64,000 nucleotides of DNA from Devosia sp. 2618 (GCF_040546815.1 NZ_JBEPOO010000001.1:2728001-2792000), one strand, 5' to 3'; shown: positions 52,110-61,145, counted from the first letter of the stretch. Made by a program: numbers and translations. Notes: a model not told the origin generated them from the letters alone.

Positions 52110-52161
52110 ATGGTGCCCGGGACCGGAATCGAACCAGTGACACGCGGATTTTCAATCCGCT
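52110..52161 (-). repeat. right attachment site within intact tRNA-Phe
   Basis: This 52 bp stretch is identical to 8332–8383. It lies inside the complete tRNA-Phe gene, covering its 3' end plus one flanking base. It marks the right end of the element. Confidence 0.93.
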
Positions 52162-52186
52162 GCTCTACCAACTGAGCTACCCGGGC
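52111..52186 (-). tRNA. tRNA-Phe (anticodon GAA)
   Basis: The 76-base gene starts GCCCGGGTAGCTCAGTTGGT and ends with an encoded CCA. The acceptor stem GCCCGGG pairs with CCCGGGC, and the anticodon loop reads TTGAAAA with GAA. It is intact, sits next to yacG and its neighbours, and is the integration target of the 43.8 kb element. Confidence 0.98.
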
Positions 52187-52698
52187 AACAGGGCGGAAGG
52201 TCCGCCCGGCTGAAAGCCATGGGCCTTATAGGGGAAGGGTTTTTGGCGCGCAAGCGGGAAAAGGGCATGTGGAAAAGGAGATTGTGCAAGAAATGTGAAT
52301 AGGCCGGTTTCGCTGGGGTTTGAGGGGGTGATTGGCTGTGAATTTGGGTGCGTTCGGGGGAGCTCAGCGTTCGCAATGGCCCAGAACTGCAGCTCGGCGA
52401 CGGAATCTAACATCTGAGGATGGGTCCCGGCTCAAGGCCGGGATGACGCCGAATGCGGAAGCGGTCAGTGGACCGACACCTGTTGCGGCCGAGATGTGTG
52501 GCGAATCTGACCGCAACAGTTAGCCAATTATGGCCGGTCGGTCGTTGGTGGGTGCAACTGACTTCACGCACCCAGTCAAGGCCCCTGGGGCGGGTGGGTG
52601 CGGGATCGGTGAGCAAGTCACTCGTTTGAGGGGCCGTCGGCCGACGTTTCGCTGAGACATCGGCAGCAGAGGCCGAAGCCTCTGCTGCTTCGCCTTGC
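52187..52698. other. 512 bp intergenic region with a REP-like palindrome
   Basis: No gene is supported. A hairpin TCCCGGC-TCAAG-GCCGGGA lies at 52425–52443 inside GGGTCCCGGCTCAAGGCCGG, a motif I know as a dispersed intergenic palindrome in Hyphomicrobiales. The rest holds the tRNA-Phe promoter and the 3' flank of the binding-protein gene. Confidence 0.5.
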
Positions 52699-53628
52699 CT
52701 ACAGCAGCGCCGCGGCGACGTCGTCGATGACGACGGCGAAGCTGATGGGGCCGACCGATTGGTTCCAGGGCTCCATGCTGACGGGGTAGACGTGGCCGGC
52801 CTGGACGGCCGGGAGGCGCTGCCAGAGTTCGGTGGCTTCGATGGAGGTCATGCGGTCCTTGTCCTCGACCATCAGGAAGATGTGGTCGGCGGTCAGCTGG
52901 GGCAGGTTTTCGAGCGAAATTTCCTGATGCTCCTTGTCAAGCGGGACCATGTCGTGCGGAGTTAGACCCAGATCATCGAACAGGACCGGGCCGGCGCGGC
53001 GCGAGCCGCCATAGACGCGGATGTCCTTTTCACGGACCCGGAGCAGCAGCACTGTTTCGCCGGGGCGCTTTGCTGCCAGCGCAGCCTTGGTGGTGGCGGC
53101 TTTGTCGTCATAGGCGATAATGGCGGCCTCTGCGGCGTCAGCGCGGCCCAAGGCCCTGCCCAGGCCGCGATACCAGTCGCGCCATTCTGTTTCGGGTTCA
53201 TCAAGCAGCAGGGTGGGTGCAATGGCGGTCAGGCGCTCGTAGTCGTCGCCCAGTTGACGCTTCTGGGCTAGAATCAGATCTGGTTCGAGCTTGAGCACAC
53301 GTTCGAAATCAGGCGCCGAATGCGAGCCGACCGAGGTGGTGTCGGCGAGAGACGCCAGCAACTGGGCCGGCATGCCCGATGGACGGTCAACAGAGCCGAT
53401 CGGCGACAGGCCGAGCGCCGACAGGGCTTCGGCAAAGACATTGTGCAGGGTGACGATGCGCTGCGGATCGAGCGGGATTTCGGTCTGGCCAGCCGCGTGC
53501 TCAATGGTTCTGGTGGTTGGCGTTTCGGCAATGGTCTGCGCGATTTGCGCCATGGATGGGGTGACGGACACGACAGTGCCGAGTGCGACCACGGTGAGGA
53601 GGCGCAGCCAGGTGCGGGAAACGAACAT
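52699..53628 (-). CDS. periplasmic iron-siderophore/haem-type ABC binding protein (FecB/BtuF fold)
   Basis: The product has 309 residues with a signal peptide ending near PSMAQ. The class III binding-protein pattern is clear: TIEHAAGQTEIPLDPQRIVT, ALGLSPIGS, FERVLKLEPDLILAQKRQ and the central long helix around ALAAKRPGETVLLLRVREKD. It binds an iron complex for import. No permease or ATPase follows in the window. An 11–9–11 operator upstream carries the TGA-N9-TCA iron box, so repression in iron-replete cells by a RirA-like regulator is likely. Confidence 0.9.
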   Translation of the reverse strand: MFVSRTWLRLLTVVALGTVVSVTPSMAQIAQTIAETPTTRTIEHAAGQTEIPLDPQRIVTLHNVFAEALSALGLSPIGSVDRPSGMPAQLLASLADTTSVGSHSAPDFERVLKLEPDLILAQKRQLGDDYERLTAIAPTLLLDEPETEWRDWYRGLGRALGRADAAEAAIIAYDDKAATTKAALAAKRPGETVLLLRVREKDIRVYGGSRRAGPVLFDDLGLTPHDMVPLDKEHQEISLENLPQLTADHIFLMVEDKDRMTSIEATELWQRLPAVQAGHVYPVSMEPWNQSVGPISFAVVIDDVAAALL

Positions 53629-53645
53629 CGAAACTCCAGACGCTG

Positions 53646-53676
53646 AATAAACATGAATTATACAATCATGTTTATT
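53646..53676 (-). promoter_or_regulatory. iron-responsive operator (RirA-type IRO box)
   Basis: A perfect inverted repeat, AATAAACATGA (53646–53656) and TCATGTTTATT (53666–53676), surrounds 9 bases. Its centre is TGA-N9-TCA, the published IRO consensus of Rhizobium iron genes bound by RirA. It lies 18 bases upstream of the binding-protein start codon. Confidence 0.82.
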
Positions 53677-53725
53677 GCGCTGGCTATAGCAAGCTTGTCA
53701 ATCGCTGGCCCCGATGGGGTTGCGC

Positions 53726-53923
53726 TCAGATGTTGTCGTCTTCGTTGTAATCGGGGACGCCATTGCCTAGGTCGGGCAAGGGTTCGTCGTCGCGCGCGGG
53801 GATGACGTAGCTGCCGGTCAGCCAGCGGTTGAGGTCGACATCGGCGCAGCGCTTGGAGCAGAAAGGGCGAAAGGCCTCAACGCTCGGCTTGCCGCAGATC
53901 GGGCATTTCTTTTCCGTGAGCAT
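53726..53923 (-). CDS. yacG: DNA gyrase inhibitor YacG
   Basis: The product has 65 residues, beginning [13 protein letters not shown]. The zinc site CPIC (7–10) and FCSKRC (Cys22, Cys26) is complete, and the acidic tail [14 protein letters not shown] is typical. YacG is a small zinc protein that binds gyrase GyrB. The ATG overlaps the maf stop by one base pattern (ATGA). The yacG–tRNA-Phe neighbourhood is a known Rhizobiales arrangement. Confidence 0.95.
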   Translation of the reverse strand: MLTEKKCPICGKPSVEAFRPFCSKRCADVDLNRWLTGSYVIPARDDEPLPDLGNGVPDYNEDDNI

Positions 53924-54561
53924 CAGACGCCTGACAGACTGGCCTGATTGAGCCAGTTGAAATGCACCGGATAGCCTTCGCCAGCCAGCAATTGCGCGGT
54001 TTCGAGCAGAGGCAGACCGACGACGCCGGTATAGGAGCCGGACAGCTTGACCACGAACGCCCCGGCGATTCCCTGGATGGCATAGCCGCCGGCCTTGTCG
54101 CGCCATTCGGCCGAGGCCAGATAGGCTTCCATCTCCTTGGTGGAGAGGCGCTTGAAGCGGATGCGCGTTTCGACCAGCCGCTGGCGCTTGACGCCGGACG
54201 GGGTGAGCACGGTCAACGCGGTATAGACGCGATGCGCCCGGCCCGACAGCAGGCGGAGGCACTCGCTGGCCTCTTCCATGGTCTCGGCCTTGGGCAGAAT
54301 GCGCCGCCCGACGGCGACTACCGTATCGGCAGCCAAGACCAAAGCGCCCTGCCCGAACCCGGCAGACCGCGCCTTGTGCTGGGCGGTCAGCGCCTTGAGA
54401 TCGGCGAGGCGAATGGCCAGCTTGCGTGGCAGTTCGGCCTTTTCGGGAGTTTCATCGACATGGGCCGGCACCAGATGCTCGGGCTCGATGCCGATCTGAT
54501 TCAGCAAGGCAAGCCGACGCGGCGATGCGGAGGCCAGGATCAAATCCGGACGACTGGCCAT
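53923..54561 (-). CDS. maf: Maf family nucleoside triphosphate pyrophosphatase
   Basis: The product has 212 residues. [20 protein letters not shown] is the Maf nucleotide-binding start and [20 protein letters not shown] the second conserved block; [20 protein letters not shown] completes the signature. Maf proteins hydrolyse modified or canonical NTPs and are linked to septum formation control. It lies between infA and yacG on the same strand with very short spacing. Confidence 0.96.
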   Translation of the reverse strand: MASRPDLILASASPRRLALLNQIGIEPEHLVPAHVDETPEKAELPRKLAIRLADLKALTAQHKARSAGFGQGALVLAADTVVAVGRRILPKAETMEEASECLRLLSGRAHRVYTALTVLTPSGVKRQRLVETRIRFKRLSTKEMEAYLASAEWRDKAGGYAIQGIAGAFVVKLSGSYTGVVGLPLLETAQLLAGEGYPVHFNWLNQASLSGV

Positions 54562-54570
54562 CTGCGGACC

Positions 54571-54789
54571 TTACTTGAAGCGATAGGTGATGCGACCCTT
54601 GGTCAGGTCGTAGGGGGTCATTTCGCACAGGACCTTGTCGCCTGCGAGCACGCGGATGCGGTTCTTGCGCATGCGGCCAGCGGTGTGGGCAATGATCTCG
54701 TGTTCGTTTTCCAACTTGACGCGGAACGTCGCGTTGGGAAGCAATTCTGTGACAACGCCCGGAAACTCGAGCACTTCTTCCTTCGCCAT
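54571..54789 (-). CDS. infA: translation initiation factor IF-1
   Basis: The product has 72 residues, starting [20 protein letters not shown], with AGGAGA upstream. The OB-fold sequence [20 protein letters not shown] and the basic RKNRIRVL match IF-1 over its full length. It is essential and occupies the ribosomal A site during initiation. It is followed by maf after nine bases. Confidence 0.98.
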   Translation of the reverse strand: MAKEEVLEFPGVVTELLPNATFRVKLENEHEIIAHTAGRMRKNRIRVLAGDKVLCEMTPYDLTKGRITYRFK

Positions 54790-54970
54790 ACTATCTCCTG
54801 ATAAGACCCATAGGGGCATAGCTCGCCGGCCACGGGTCGGAAAGTGGCCTCTACCTACTTCAATTCAATGGATTTGTGAACCACTTGCGCCGCATCCGCG
54901 CCCAAGAGGCGAAACGGCGCAATTCGTCACGAGTTGCAGCGCCTCCGAAGAGCAAAATCGGCGGCCACTT

Positions 54971-55924
54971 TTACTGCGGGCGTTCATGAACCAGTGGCTC
55001 CAAACGCTCCCGCACGCGCTTGCGCAGACTGTCGCGCAGCTCGCGATAGGCGCTCAACACCACTTCGCGGTTTCCCTCGACGAGTGAGGGATCGGCCACG
55101 TGCCAATTTTCCACCGCATCGGCTTCGAGACCCTTGCGGGCCACGGCTTCTGGGGCATCGTCTGACAGGGTGATGACGAGATCAAAGCGGTTGGCAACCA
55201 GCTCATCGAGGATATGGGGGGTGTGGATGCTCATATCAATCCCGACCTCCTCCATCACCTCGTGCACGAACTGATCGGCCTTGCCGCCATTCACGCCCAC
55301 CGAGCGCGCAATGATGCGGCCGGGGAAGGCCTGACGGGCCAAGGCAGCAGCGATGGGCGAGCGCACCGAGTTCATCGAGCAGACAAACAGCACCGTCGGC
55401 AGCTCGCTTTTGCTTTCATCGATCCGGCTGGCATAGGGCTGTACGGCGCAGATCAGCGTGAACAGGCGCCGGGCGGTGTTGAGATCGAGGATGATCTTGT
55501 TGGCCAGCCGTGTGCGCAGCAGTTCGGCCGCCTCGTTGTGCATACCGCGCCGGGCCATGTCGACGGTTTCGATCTGGAACGGCTGGGCCGAACGGATCGC
55601 TTCGTAATAGGCGTCGCGGATGCGGAAATAGTCGCGGATGAGGCGCCGGAACGGGGTCAGCGACAGATAGTGCGCGGCGATCGGCTGGAAGGTTTCGGGG
55701 TGGCGCACGTCGAGCACGATGAAATTGCCGACGATGGACATATGCAGCGCGAACGGCCCGGTCGCCGTGACGCGCGCGGGCCGAAAGCTGTTGTTTTCGA
55801 GCAGGTCATAAATGGCAATGCGCCACTCATGCACCTCGTCAGGATTGATCGAGGTGATGGTGTTGGGGTCGAGCGTGACGGTAACCAGGCGATCGGCTTG
55901 AGGGACCTTGGCCGGATTTTCCAT
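54971..55924 (-). CDS. fusion of UPF0262 domain and low-molecular-weight protein tyrosine phosphatase
   Basis: The product has 317 residues from the ATG at 55924, with GGTGAG seven bases upstream; a GTG at 55936 overlapping the hisD stop is an alternative. Residues 1–165 match UPF0262 (RLVTVTLDPNTI, VHEWRIAIYDLLENNSFRP, ARRLFTLICAVQPY). Residues 175–310 are a low-molecular-weight phosphatase: the P-loop CSMNSVRS holds Cys182 and Arg188, and Asp278 in VADPS is the general acid. In relatives these are, to my knowledge, two adjacent genes in the same order (hisD, UPF0262, phosphatase, infA). Here a single frame joins them. Confidence 0.9.
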   Translation of the reverse strand: MENPAKVPQADRLVTVTLDPNTITSINPDEVHEWRIAIYDLLENNSFRPARVTATGPFALHMSIVGNFIVLDVRHPETFQPIAAHYLSLTPFRRLIRDYFRIRDAYYEAIRSAQPFQIETVDMARRGMHNEAAELLRTRLANKIILDLNTARRLFTLICAVQPYASRIDESKSELPTVLFVCSMNSVRSPIAAALARQAFPGRIIARSVGVNGGKADQFVHEVMEEVGIDMSIHTPHILDELVANRFDLVITLSDDAPEAVARKGLEADAVENWHVADPSLVEGNREVVLSAYRELRDSLRKRVRERLEPLVHERPQ

Positions 55925-55932
55925 CGATATGC

Positions 55933-57225
55933 TCACCGGTTCAGCCGGATCGAAATGGAGCGCCCATGACCGTCGAGGGCTTCCACTTCCGCCAGTATGA
56001 CCGCCGCTTCGCTCAGCGCTGCCAATGACGATGGATCGCAACCAAGAATCGAGGTGCGCTTCATGAAGTCGAGCACGCCAAGGCCCGAGGCAAAGCGGGC
56101 CGAGCGGGCGGTGGGCAACACGTGGTTGGAGCCGCCGACATAGTCGCCAATGGCTTCGGGCGTGTGGTGACCGAGGAAGATCGCGCCGGCATGGCGAATG
56201 GCGCCAAGGATGATCTGTGGATCGTCCAGCGCCAGTTCGACATGCTCGGAGGCGATGCGGTTGGCGAGGTCGGCCGCTTCATGCAGCGAAGTCACGGTGA
56301 TGACGGCGCCAAACTCGTTCCAGCCCTCGCGGGCGATCTGCTGCTTGGGCAACATGGACAGCTGACGGTCGACTTCGGCCTCGACCGCGTCGGCCAGACC
56401 CTTTTCGGTGGTGACGAGAATCGACTGGGCCCCTGCCCCGTGCTCGGCCTGCGCGATGAGATCGGCGGCGACCCAGGCCGGGTTGGCCGAACCATCGGCG
56501 ATAACAAGCACTTCGGATGGGCCGGCGATCATGTCGATGCCCACCTGCCCGAAGACATGGCGCTTGGCCGTGGCGACATAGGCGTTACCGGGGCCAACGA
56601 TCTTGTCGACCTTGGCGATGGTTTGCGTGCCATAGGCGAGCGCGGCAACAGCCTGCGCGCCACCGACACGGTAAATCTCGGTCACGCCGGCAATCTTGGC
56701 GGCGAGCAGAATGGCCGCGGCGATCTGGTTGTCGGGCGTCGGCACGACCATGGCGATGCGGCTGGCACCGGCAACCTTGGCAGGCACAGCATTCATCAGC
56801 ACCGAGGATGGATAGGAGGCAAGGCCACCCGGCACGTAAATGCCGACGGCGTCCACTGGCGTCCAGCGCGTGCCCAGCGTCACGCCAAGATGGTCCTGAT
56901 AGATGTGATCTTCGGGCTTCTGCTTTTGGTGATGCGCCAAAATGCGGTCATGCGCGGTCTGTAGCGCCGCGCGCACTTCGTCGGTCACGCGGGCAGCGGC
57001 GGCGTCGATCTCGGCTTCGCTTATGCGCAGGTTTTCGACGCTGTAATGGGTGCGGTCGAACTTGTTGGTATATTCGAGCAGCGCCTCATCACCGCGCGAC
57101 TGGATGTCGGCGATGATGCGCGTGACGGTGTCGTTCACGTCCTGGCTGGACTCGCGCTTGCTTCCCAGCAGCTCCATAAAGCGCTGTTCGAAATCGGTGT
57201 CCTGGCTGTCGAGACGGATAGGCAT
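55933..57225 (-). CDS. hisD: histidinol dehydrogenase
   Basis: The product has 430 residues, the normal length. Conserved blocks include GIYVPGGLASYPSSVLMNAV, VDKIVGPGNAYVATAKRHVF, DMIAGPSEVLVIAD, QAEHGAGAQSIL and the catalytic SEHVELAL. It oxidises L-histidinol to histidine in two NAD+-dependent steps. It follows DUF2948 by 15 bases and precedes the UPF0262 fusion, so these genes likely form one operon. Confidence 0.98.
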   Translation of the reverse strand: MPIRLDSQDTDFEQRFMELLGSKRESSQDVNDTVTRIIADIQSRGDEALLEYTNKFDRTHYSVENLRISEAEIDAAAARVTDEVRAALQTAHDRILAHHQKQKPEDHIYQDHLGVTLGTRWTPVDAVGIYVPGGLASYPSSVLMNAVPAKVAGASRIAMVVPTPDNQIAAAILLAAKIAGVTEIYRVGGAQAVAALAYGTQTIAKVDKIVGPGNAYVATAKRHVFGQVGIDMIAGPSEVLVIADGSANPAWVAADLIAQAEHGAGAQSILVTTEKGLADAVEAEVDRQLSMLPKQQIAREGWNEFGAVITVTSLHEAADLANRIASEHVELALDDPQIILGAIRHAGAIFLGHHTPEAIGDYVGGSNHVLPTARSARFASGLGVLDFMKRTSILGCDPSSLAALSEAAVILAEVEALDGHGRSISIRLNR

Positions 57226-57240
57226 GGATATAGGCAGTCC

Positions 57241-57675
57241 TTAGTCGAGCGAGTGGGCTGGTTTGGCGGCAGCCGCCCAGGCGGCGCCAAGATCGGCAAG
57301 GCGGGCTTCGAGGCATTCAACGCCGAGGCGGACAGTGCCACCCCCGGCAAAGCTGATTTCGATGATGCCGGCGGGGCCGTCAATCGGCATGAAGGTGATC
57401 GCGAGGAGGTTCAGCACGCCTTCGGGCGCGGCTGGATCGAACCCATTGGTCACCACCGACTGCACCGCATCGAAATGCAGCGCGGCGCGCTTGCGCAAGC
57501 CTTTGTCGCGACGGCTGGCGCCTGATTCCCAGTCGAACCGGTTCATCAGCAGCGCAAAGCGGTGATCGCCGCGCGCATAGCCCATATCGGCAACACGCAC
57601 GACGGCGTCCTGAACATGGGCGGAGATGACTTCGAGGTCTTCGGTATCAAGCGCGAGTAGTTTCAGGTCGGTCAT
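57241..57675 (-). CDS. DUF2948 family protein
   Basis: The product has 144 residues from the ATG at 57675 (an in-frame ATG lies at 57690). The start MTDLKLLALDTEDLEVISAH and the segment RRDKGLRKRAALHFDAVQSV match the DUF2948 family, which is regularly found between murA and hisD in Hyphomicrobiales. Function is unknown; no catalytic residues are obvious. Confidence 0.9.
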   Translation of the reverse strand: MTDLKLLALDTEDLEVISAHVQDAVVRVADMGYARGDHRFALLMNRFDWESGASRRDKGLRKRAALHFDAVQSVVTNGFDPAAPEGVLNLLAITFMPIDGPAGIIEISFAGGGTVRLGVECLEARLADLGAAWAAAAKPAHSLD

Positions 57676-57852
57676 GTCTGGTCGGCCCATGGCTGCGTAG
57701 AACGAGATTATCTGGTCACGCAGCTACCGATCTACAAGTTTGACGCCGCGCGGGCAATGCCATGCGCGGCAGACACATGCAGATCGCAGCGATTGACTGC
57801 ATCCCTCATTAACGCCCGCCGTGGCAAGAAAAGGCGTTACCTGGGGGCCGTC

Positions 57853-59355
57853 ATGACAATGCATAAATCTCTTTCACGCCGCAGTTTTCTGGCGGGCAGC
57901 GCGGCTGCTGCGAGCCTGGTGATGGTGCCGCCAAGCCTTGCGGAAACCGCCATTGTTGCGCCCGCCCCTGCTTTGCCGATGCCGCCTGATCGCTGGGAAA
58001 CGCTCAAGCGGCTGACGGCCGACCATCTGGTCCGTCCGGGCGACGCCAGCTACGCCAAGGCTGCGCTGCCCAACAATTTGCGCTTCAGCGACATCCGCCC
58101 GCAGGGCGTCGCCTATTGCACCAGCCCGCAAATGGTTGCCGATGTCATCAGCTGGTGCCGCGACTACGACATGCCCTTCGCGATCCGCGGCGGCGGGCAT
58201 TCCTATGCCGGTCGTTCGAGCCATCATGGGCTGGTGATCGACATGCGCGAAATGCGGAAGATTGCATATGACACCAATACCCAGACCGTCACCGTCGCGG
58301 CAGGCGCGCTCAACGGGCAGGTCTATTCGGCGCTGAACCGCGCTGGCCGGATGATCACGCATGGCCGCTGCCCCAGCGTGGGCGCGGCAGGCTTTCTGCT
58401 CGGTGGCGGCATCGGGTTCAACATGCGTCGCCTCGGTATGGGCTGCGACAACGTCATCGCTTCGGAAATCGTCACTGCGGACGGCCGCGTGCTGACCCTG
58501 TCCGAGAATGAGAACAGCGATCTGTTCTGGGCCATTCGCGGCGGCGCGGGCGGCAATTTCGGCGTCAGCACCAGCTTTACGATCAAGACGGCACCGGCCG
58601 ATGAGCGCATCACCGTATTCCGCATGGTTTGGCGCGAAAATACCAGGGACGTGGCACGCGTGCTGTTTGCCACCGCCGACGCAGCGCCAACCACCCTTGG
58701 TTCGCGCATTGCATTGGGCGGGGTGACGCGGGAACAGGCCGAGCGCGGCCGGCAGGTGCCGGTGACGCTGCTGGGCCTGTTTGCCGGCTCGCAGGAGGAC
58801 TTCATGGCGCTGATGGCGCCGGTGCTGGCTGTCGGCACGCCAGAATTCAGCGATGTGCAGGAGCTGCCCTATTGGGAGGGCCAGAATTTCCTCTCCGAGC
58901 CCGGCGCACCAGCATGGTTTCGCGAGCGCTCGACCTTTTTGCCCGAAGCGCCCGATGGCGATTTCATCGACGCTGCGTTCGAACGGCTCTACCAGTGGCC
59001 CGGTACCGGCGCGCATGGAGATCTGTTCTTCTTCCAGACCGGCGGCCAGATCAATGCGCTGGCCAGTGACGCCACCGCTTTTGCCCATCGCAACAGCCGC
59101 TGGCTATCCGTGGTCGGCTTTAGCTGGAGCGAGGACGACGCAGCGCGCCCGGACGTCGTGCGCCGCGCCAGCGACTGGCAGGACGGCTTCTACCAGCAGG
59201 TCAGCACCCATGGCGCGGGCGCTTTCCAGAACTTCCCCGACAATGCGCTGGTCGATTGGCGACAGCGTTACTACGGCGCCAATCTGGCGCGCCTGGAAGC
59301 CGTGAAGGCGGCGGTCGATCCGACCAATATCTTCCAGCATGGCCAGTCGATCTGA
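57853..59355 (+). CDS. Tat-exported bicovalent FAD-linked oxidase (berberine-bridge enzyme family)
   Basis: The product has 500 residues from the ATG at 57853. A twin-arginine signal, SRRSFLAGSAAAASLVM, directs export of the folded enzyme. GGGHSYAG carries His116 and THGRCPSVG carries Cys173, the two residues that bind FAD covalently in this family. The PCMH-type FAD domain and the C-terminal substrate domain are complete, ending in the berberine-type AVDPTNIFQHGQSI. The substrate is probably a sugar, oligosaccharide or alcohol. It is the only plus-strand gene between murA and DUF2948. Confidence 0.92.
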   Translation: MTMHKSLSRRSFLAGSAAAASLVMVPPSLAETAIVAPAPALPMPPDRWETLKRLTADHLVRPGDASYAKAALPNNLRFSDIRPQGVAYCTSPQMVADVISWCRDYDMPFAIRGGGHSYAGRSSHHGLVIDMREMRKIAYDTNTQTVTVAAGALNGQVYSALNRAGRMITHGRCPSVGAAGFLLGGGIGFNMRRLGMGCDNVIASEIVTADGRVLTLSENENSDLFWAIRGGAGGNFGVSTSFTIKTAPADERITVFRMVWRENTRDVARVLFATADAAPTTLGSRIALGGVTREQAERGRQVPVTLLGLFAGSQEDFMALMAPVLAVGTPEFSDVQELPYWEGQNFLSEPGAPAWFRERSTFLPEAPDGDFIDAAFERLYQWPGTGAHGDLFFFQTGGQINALASDATAFAHRNSRWLSVVGFSWSEDDAARPDVVRRASDWQDGFYQQVSTHGAGAFQNFPDNALVDWRQRYYGANLARLEAVKAAVDPTNIFQHGQSI

Positions 59356-59364
59356 CAGGCATAA

Positions 59365-59398
59365 AAAAATCCCGCGACGCCTGCGCCGCGGGATTTTT
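59365..59398. terminator. bidirectional rho-independent terminator
   Basis: AAAAATCCCGCG (59365–59376) pairs perfectly with CGCGGGATTTTT (59387–59398), giving a 7 bp GC core with A and T runs on either side. It works in both directions between the convergent flavoprotein and murA genes. Confidence 0.9.
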
Positions 59399-59418
59399 GT
59401 TTAACGCCCGATACCAGA

Positions 59419-60711
59419 CTAGCCGGCGAGGCGTTCGATTTCCGCGCCGCAGCGGCTCAGCTTGTTTTCGAGGCCTTCAAAGCCACGATCGAGGTGATAG
59501 ATGCGGTTGACGATGGTTTCGCCTTGCGCTGCAAGGCCGGCAATGACCAGCGACACCGAAGCGCGCAGATCGGTTGCCATCACCTGTGCGCCGCGCAGCT
59601 TGGACTTGCCGTGCACCGTGGCGACCTGACCATCGACCGCGATATCGGCACCAAAGCGCGCCAGTTCGGCGACGTGCATGTAGCGGTTCTCGAAGATCGT
59701 CTCGCGAATCGTGCTGGTGCCCGCGCTCATGGTCATCAACGCCATGAACTGCGCCTGCAGATCGGTGGGGAAGCCGGGGAATGGATCGGTTTCGACGTCG
59801 ACCGGCTGAATGCCATTGCCGTTGCGATAAACGCGCAGGCCTTCCGGTTCGACCGTCAGGTCAACGCCGGTGCGGCCAAGAATGTCGAGCGCCGACTGCA
59901 GGTGTTCAGGGCGGGCGCCCTTGAGCAACACATTGCCGCCCGTCATGGCCACGGCCATGGCGAAGGTGCCGGTTTCGATACGGTCGGGAATCACGTCCAC
60001 GGTGGCGCCGTGCAGCTTTTCCACGCCTTCGATGGTCAGCGTGCGCGTGCCGATGCCACTGATCTTGGCGCCCATGGCGACGAGGCATTCGGCAACATTG
60101 GTGATTTCAGGTTCCTGGGCAGCGTTCTCGATCACCGTGGTGCCACGGGCGAGCGTTGCCGCCATCAGGATGGTGTGCGTTGCGCCCACCGAAACCTTGG
60201 GGAAGTGGATGGTGGTGCCGACAAGGCCACCCTTGGGCGCCTTGGCGACCACATAGCCTTCATCGATATCGATCTCGGCGCCGAGCGCCTTGAGGCCATA
60301 AAGGAACAGATCGACAGGGCGCGTGCCAATGGCGCAGCCACCAGGCAGTGAAACGCGGGCTTCATGGCAACGGGCCAGCAGCGGGCCAATCACCCAGAAG
60401 CTGGCGCGCATCTTGGACACCAGATCATAGGGGGCAGTCGTGTCGACGATATCGGCGGCATGGAACGTCATGCGCTGGCCGACAACGTCGTCCTCGCCAC
60501 GGCGACGGCCATGCACGGCGATATCGACGCCGTGATTCTCAAGGATGCGCTCGAGCTGCTTGACGTCGGCTAGGCGTGGCACATTTTGCAGCACCAAAGG
60601 CTCGTCGGTCAGCAGCGAAGCGATCATCAGCGGCAAAGCGGCATTTTTGGCGCCCGAAATCGGGATTTCGCCGTTGAGTTCATTGCCACCGATCAAACGG
60701 ATACGGTCCAT
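59419..60711 (-). CDS. murA: UDP-N-acetylglucosamine 1-carboxyvinyltransferase
   Basis: The product has 430 residues. The substrate motif GAKNAALPL (Lys22, Asn23) and the fosfomycin-reactive Cys126 in [15 protein letters not shown] are intact; [18 protein letters not shown] sequence appears as [17 protein letters not shown]. It performs the first committed step of peptidoglycan synthesis. Related genomes have DUF2948 and hisD directly downstream; here the flavoprotein gene intervenes. Confidence 0.98.
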   Translation of the reverse strand: MDRIRLIGGNELNGEIPISGAKNAALPLMIASLLTDEPLVLQNVPRLADVKQLERILENHGVDIAVHGRRRGEDDVVGQRMTFHAADIVDTTAPYDLVSKMRASFWVIGPLLARCHEARVSLPGGCAIGTRPVDLFLYGLKALGAEIDIDEGYVVAKAPKGGLVGTTIHFPKVSVGATHTILMAATLARGTTVIENAAQEPEITNVAECLVAMGAKISGIGTRTLTIEGVEKLHGATVDVIPDRIETGTFAMAVAMTGGNVLLKGARPEHLQSALDILGRTGVDLTVEPEGLRVYRNGNGIQPVDVETDPFPGFPTDLQAQFMALMTMSAGTSTIRETIFENRYMHVAELARFGADIAVDGQVATVHGKSKLRGAQVMATDLRASVSLVIAGLAAQGETIVNRIYHLDRGFEGLENKLSRCGAEIERLAG

Positions 60712-60980
60712 AGTCTTGTCCTATATGGCGGGCGCAAAACGCCCATCTACCTGTGAATGGAGGTAGGCCAAGTCCTAGTTGCCACGTAAGCCAGACTCGC
60801 CGCACTCAGCGTCTGACGCTTGGAACTCTCGGTTGGCTGGGCTGCAAACTGCGTTTTCCGATTCCGTCGCTGGCGTATCGCAATACGCTTCGCTCCGGCT
60901 TTCGGAAGCCACACTTCTCGCCGCATCCAGACGAGAATCTCGTCGCATCAGCAGTTAGTCGATAGTCACCCGAAACTGGT

Positions 60981-61145
60981 TTACGGTTTATTGACCGTAT
61001 CAGCTTCTGGGGCCGATTGAGGATCGGGCGCCTGCCGCTCGGAATCGGCCCGAGCCTTGGCCTGTCCCTTGCGGCGTTTGAGGTTCTCACGCAGCTTTGC
61101 GGCCAATCTTTGCTCACGCTGGGTGGCTTGTTCGGATTTGCTCAT
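60981..61145 (-). CDS. 54-residue basic small protein upstream of murA
   Basis: The frame runs from ATG at 61145 to TAA at 60981. The sequence starts MSKSEQATQREQRLAAKLRE, continues NLKRRKGQAKARADSER and ends in a Pro/Ala-rich tail. The highly basic REQRLAAKLRENLKRRKGQA segment resembles short conserved proteins that I have seen next to murA in Rhizobiales. GGGGCAA precedes the start. Function unknown. Confidence 0.7.
   Translation of the reverse strand: MSKSEQATQREQRLAAKLRENLKRRKGQAKARADSERQAPDPQSAPEADTVNKP

Larger units (their letters stand above)
8332..52161. mobile_element. 43.8 kb integrated element in tRNA-Phe with metabolic cargo
   Basis: The element is bounded by the 52 bp direct repeats at 8332–8383 and 52110–52161. 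It contains a tyrosine integrase beside the left repeat, a phage-like control region and early genes to 15653, and about 32 kb of transport and catabolic genes. The right end carries a second set of small DNA-binding genes plus Fic and VasI-like genes. No terminase, portal, capsid, tail, relaxase or type IV secretion gene is visible. It is best described as a phage-derived integrative genomic island. Excision would restore one tRNA-Phe gene between yacG and the GT-C gene. Confidence 0.88.

Noticed and set aside
57874..59088. A 404-codon minus-strand frame opposite the flavoprotein
   Set aside because: The plus-strand gene has a Tat signal and both FAD-linking residues. The antisense frame is a codon-bias artefact.
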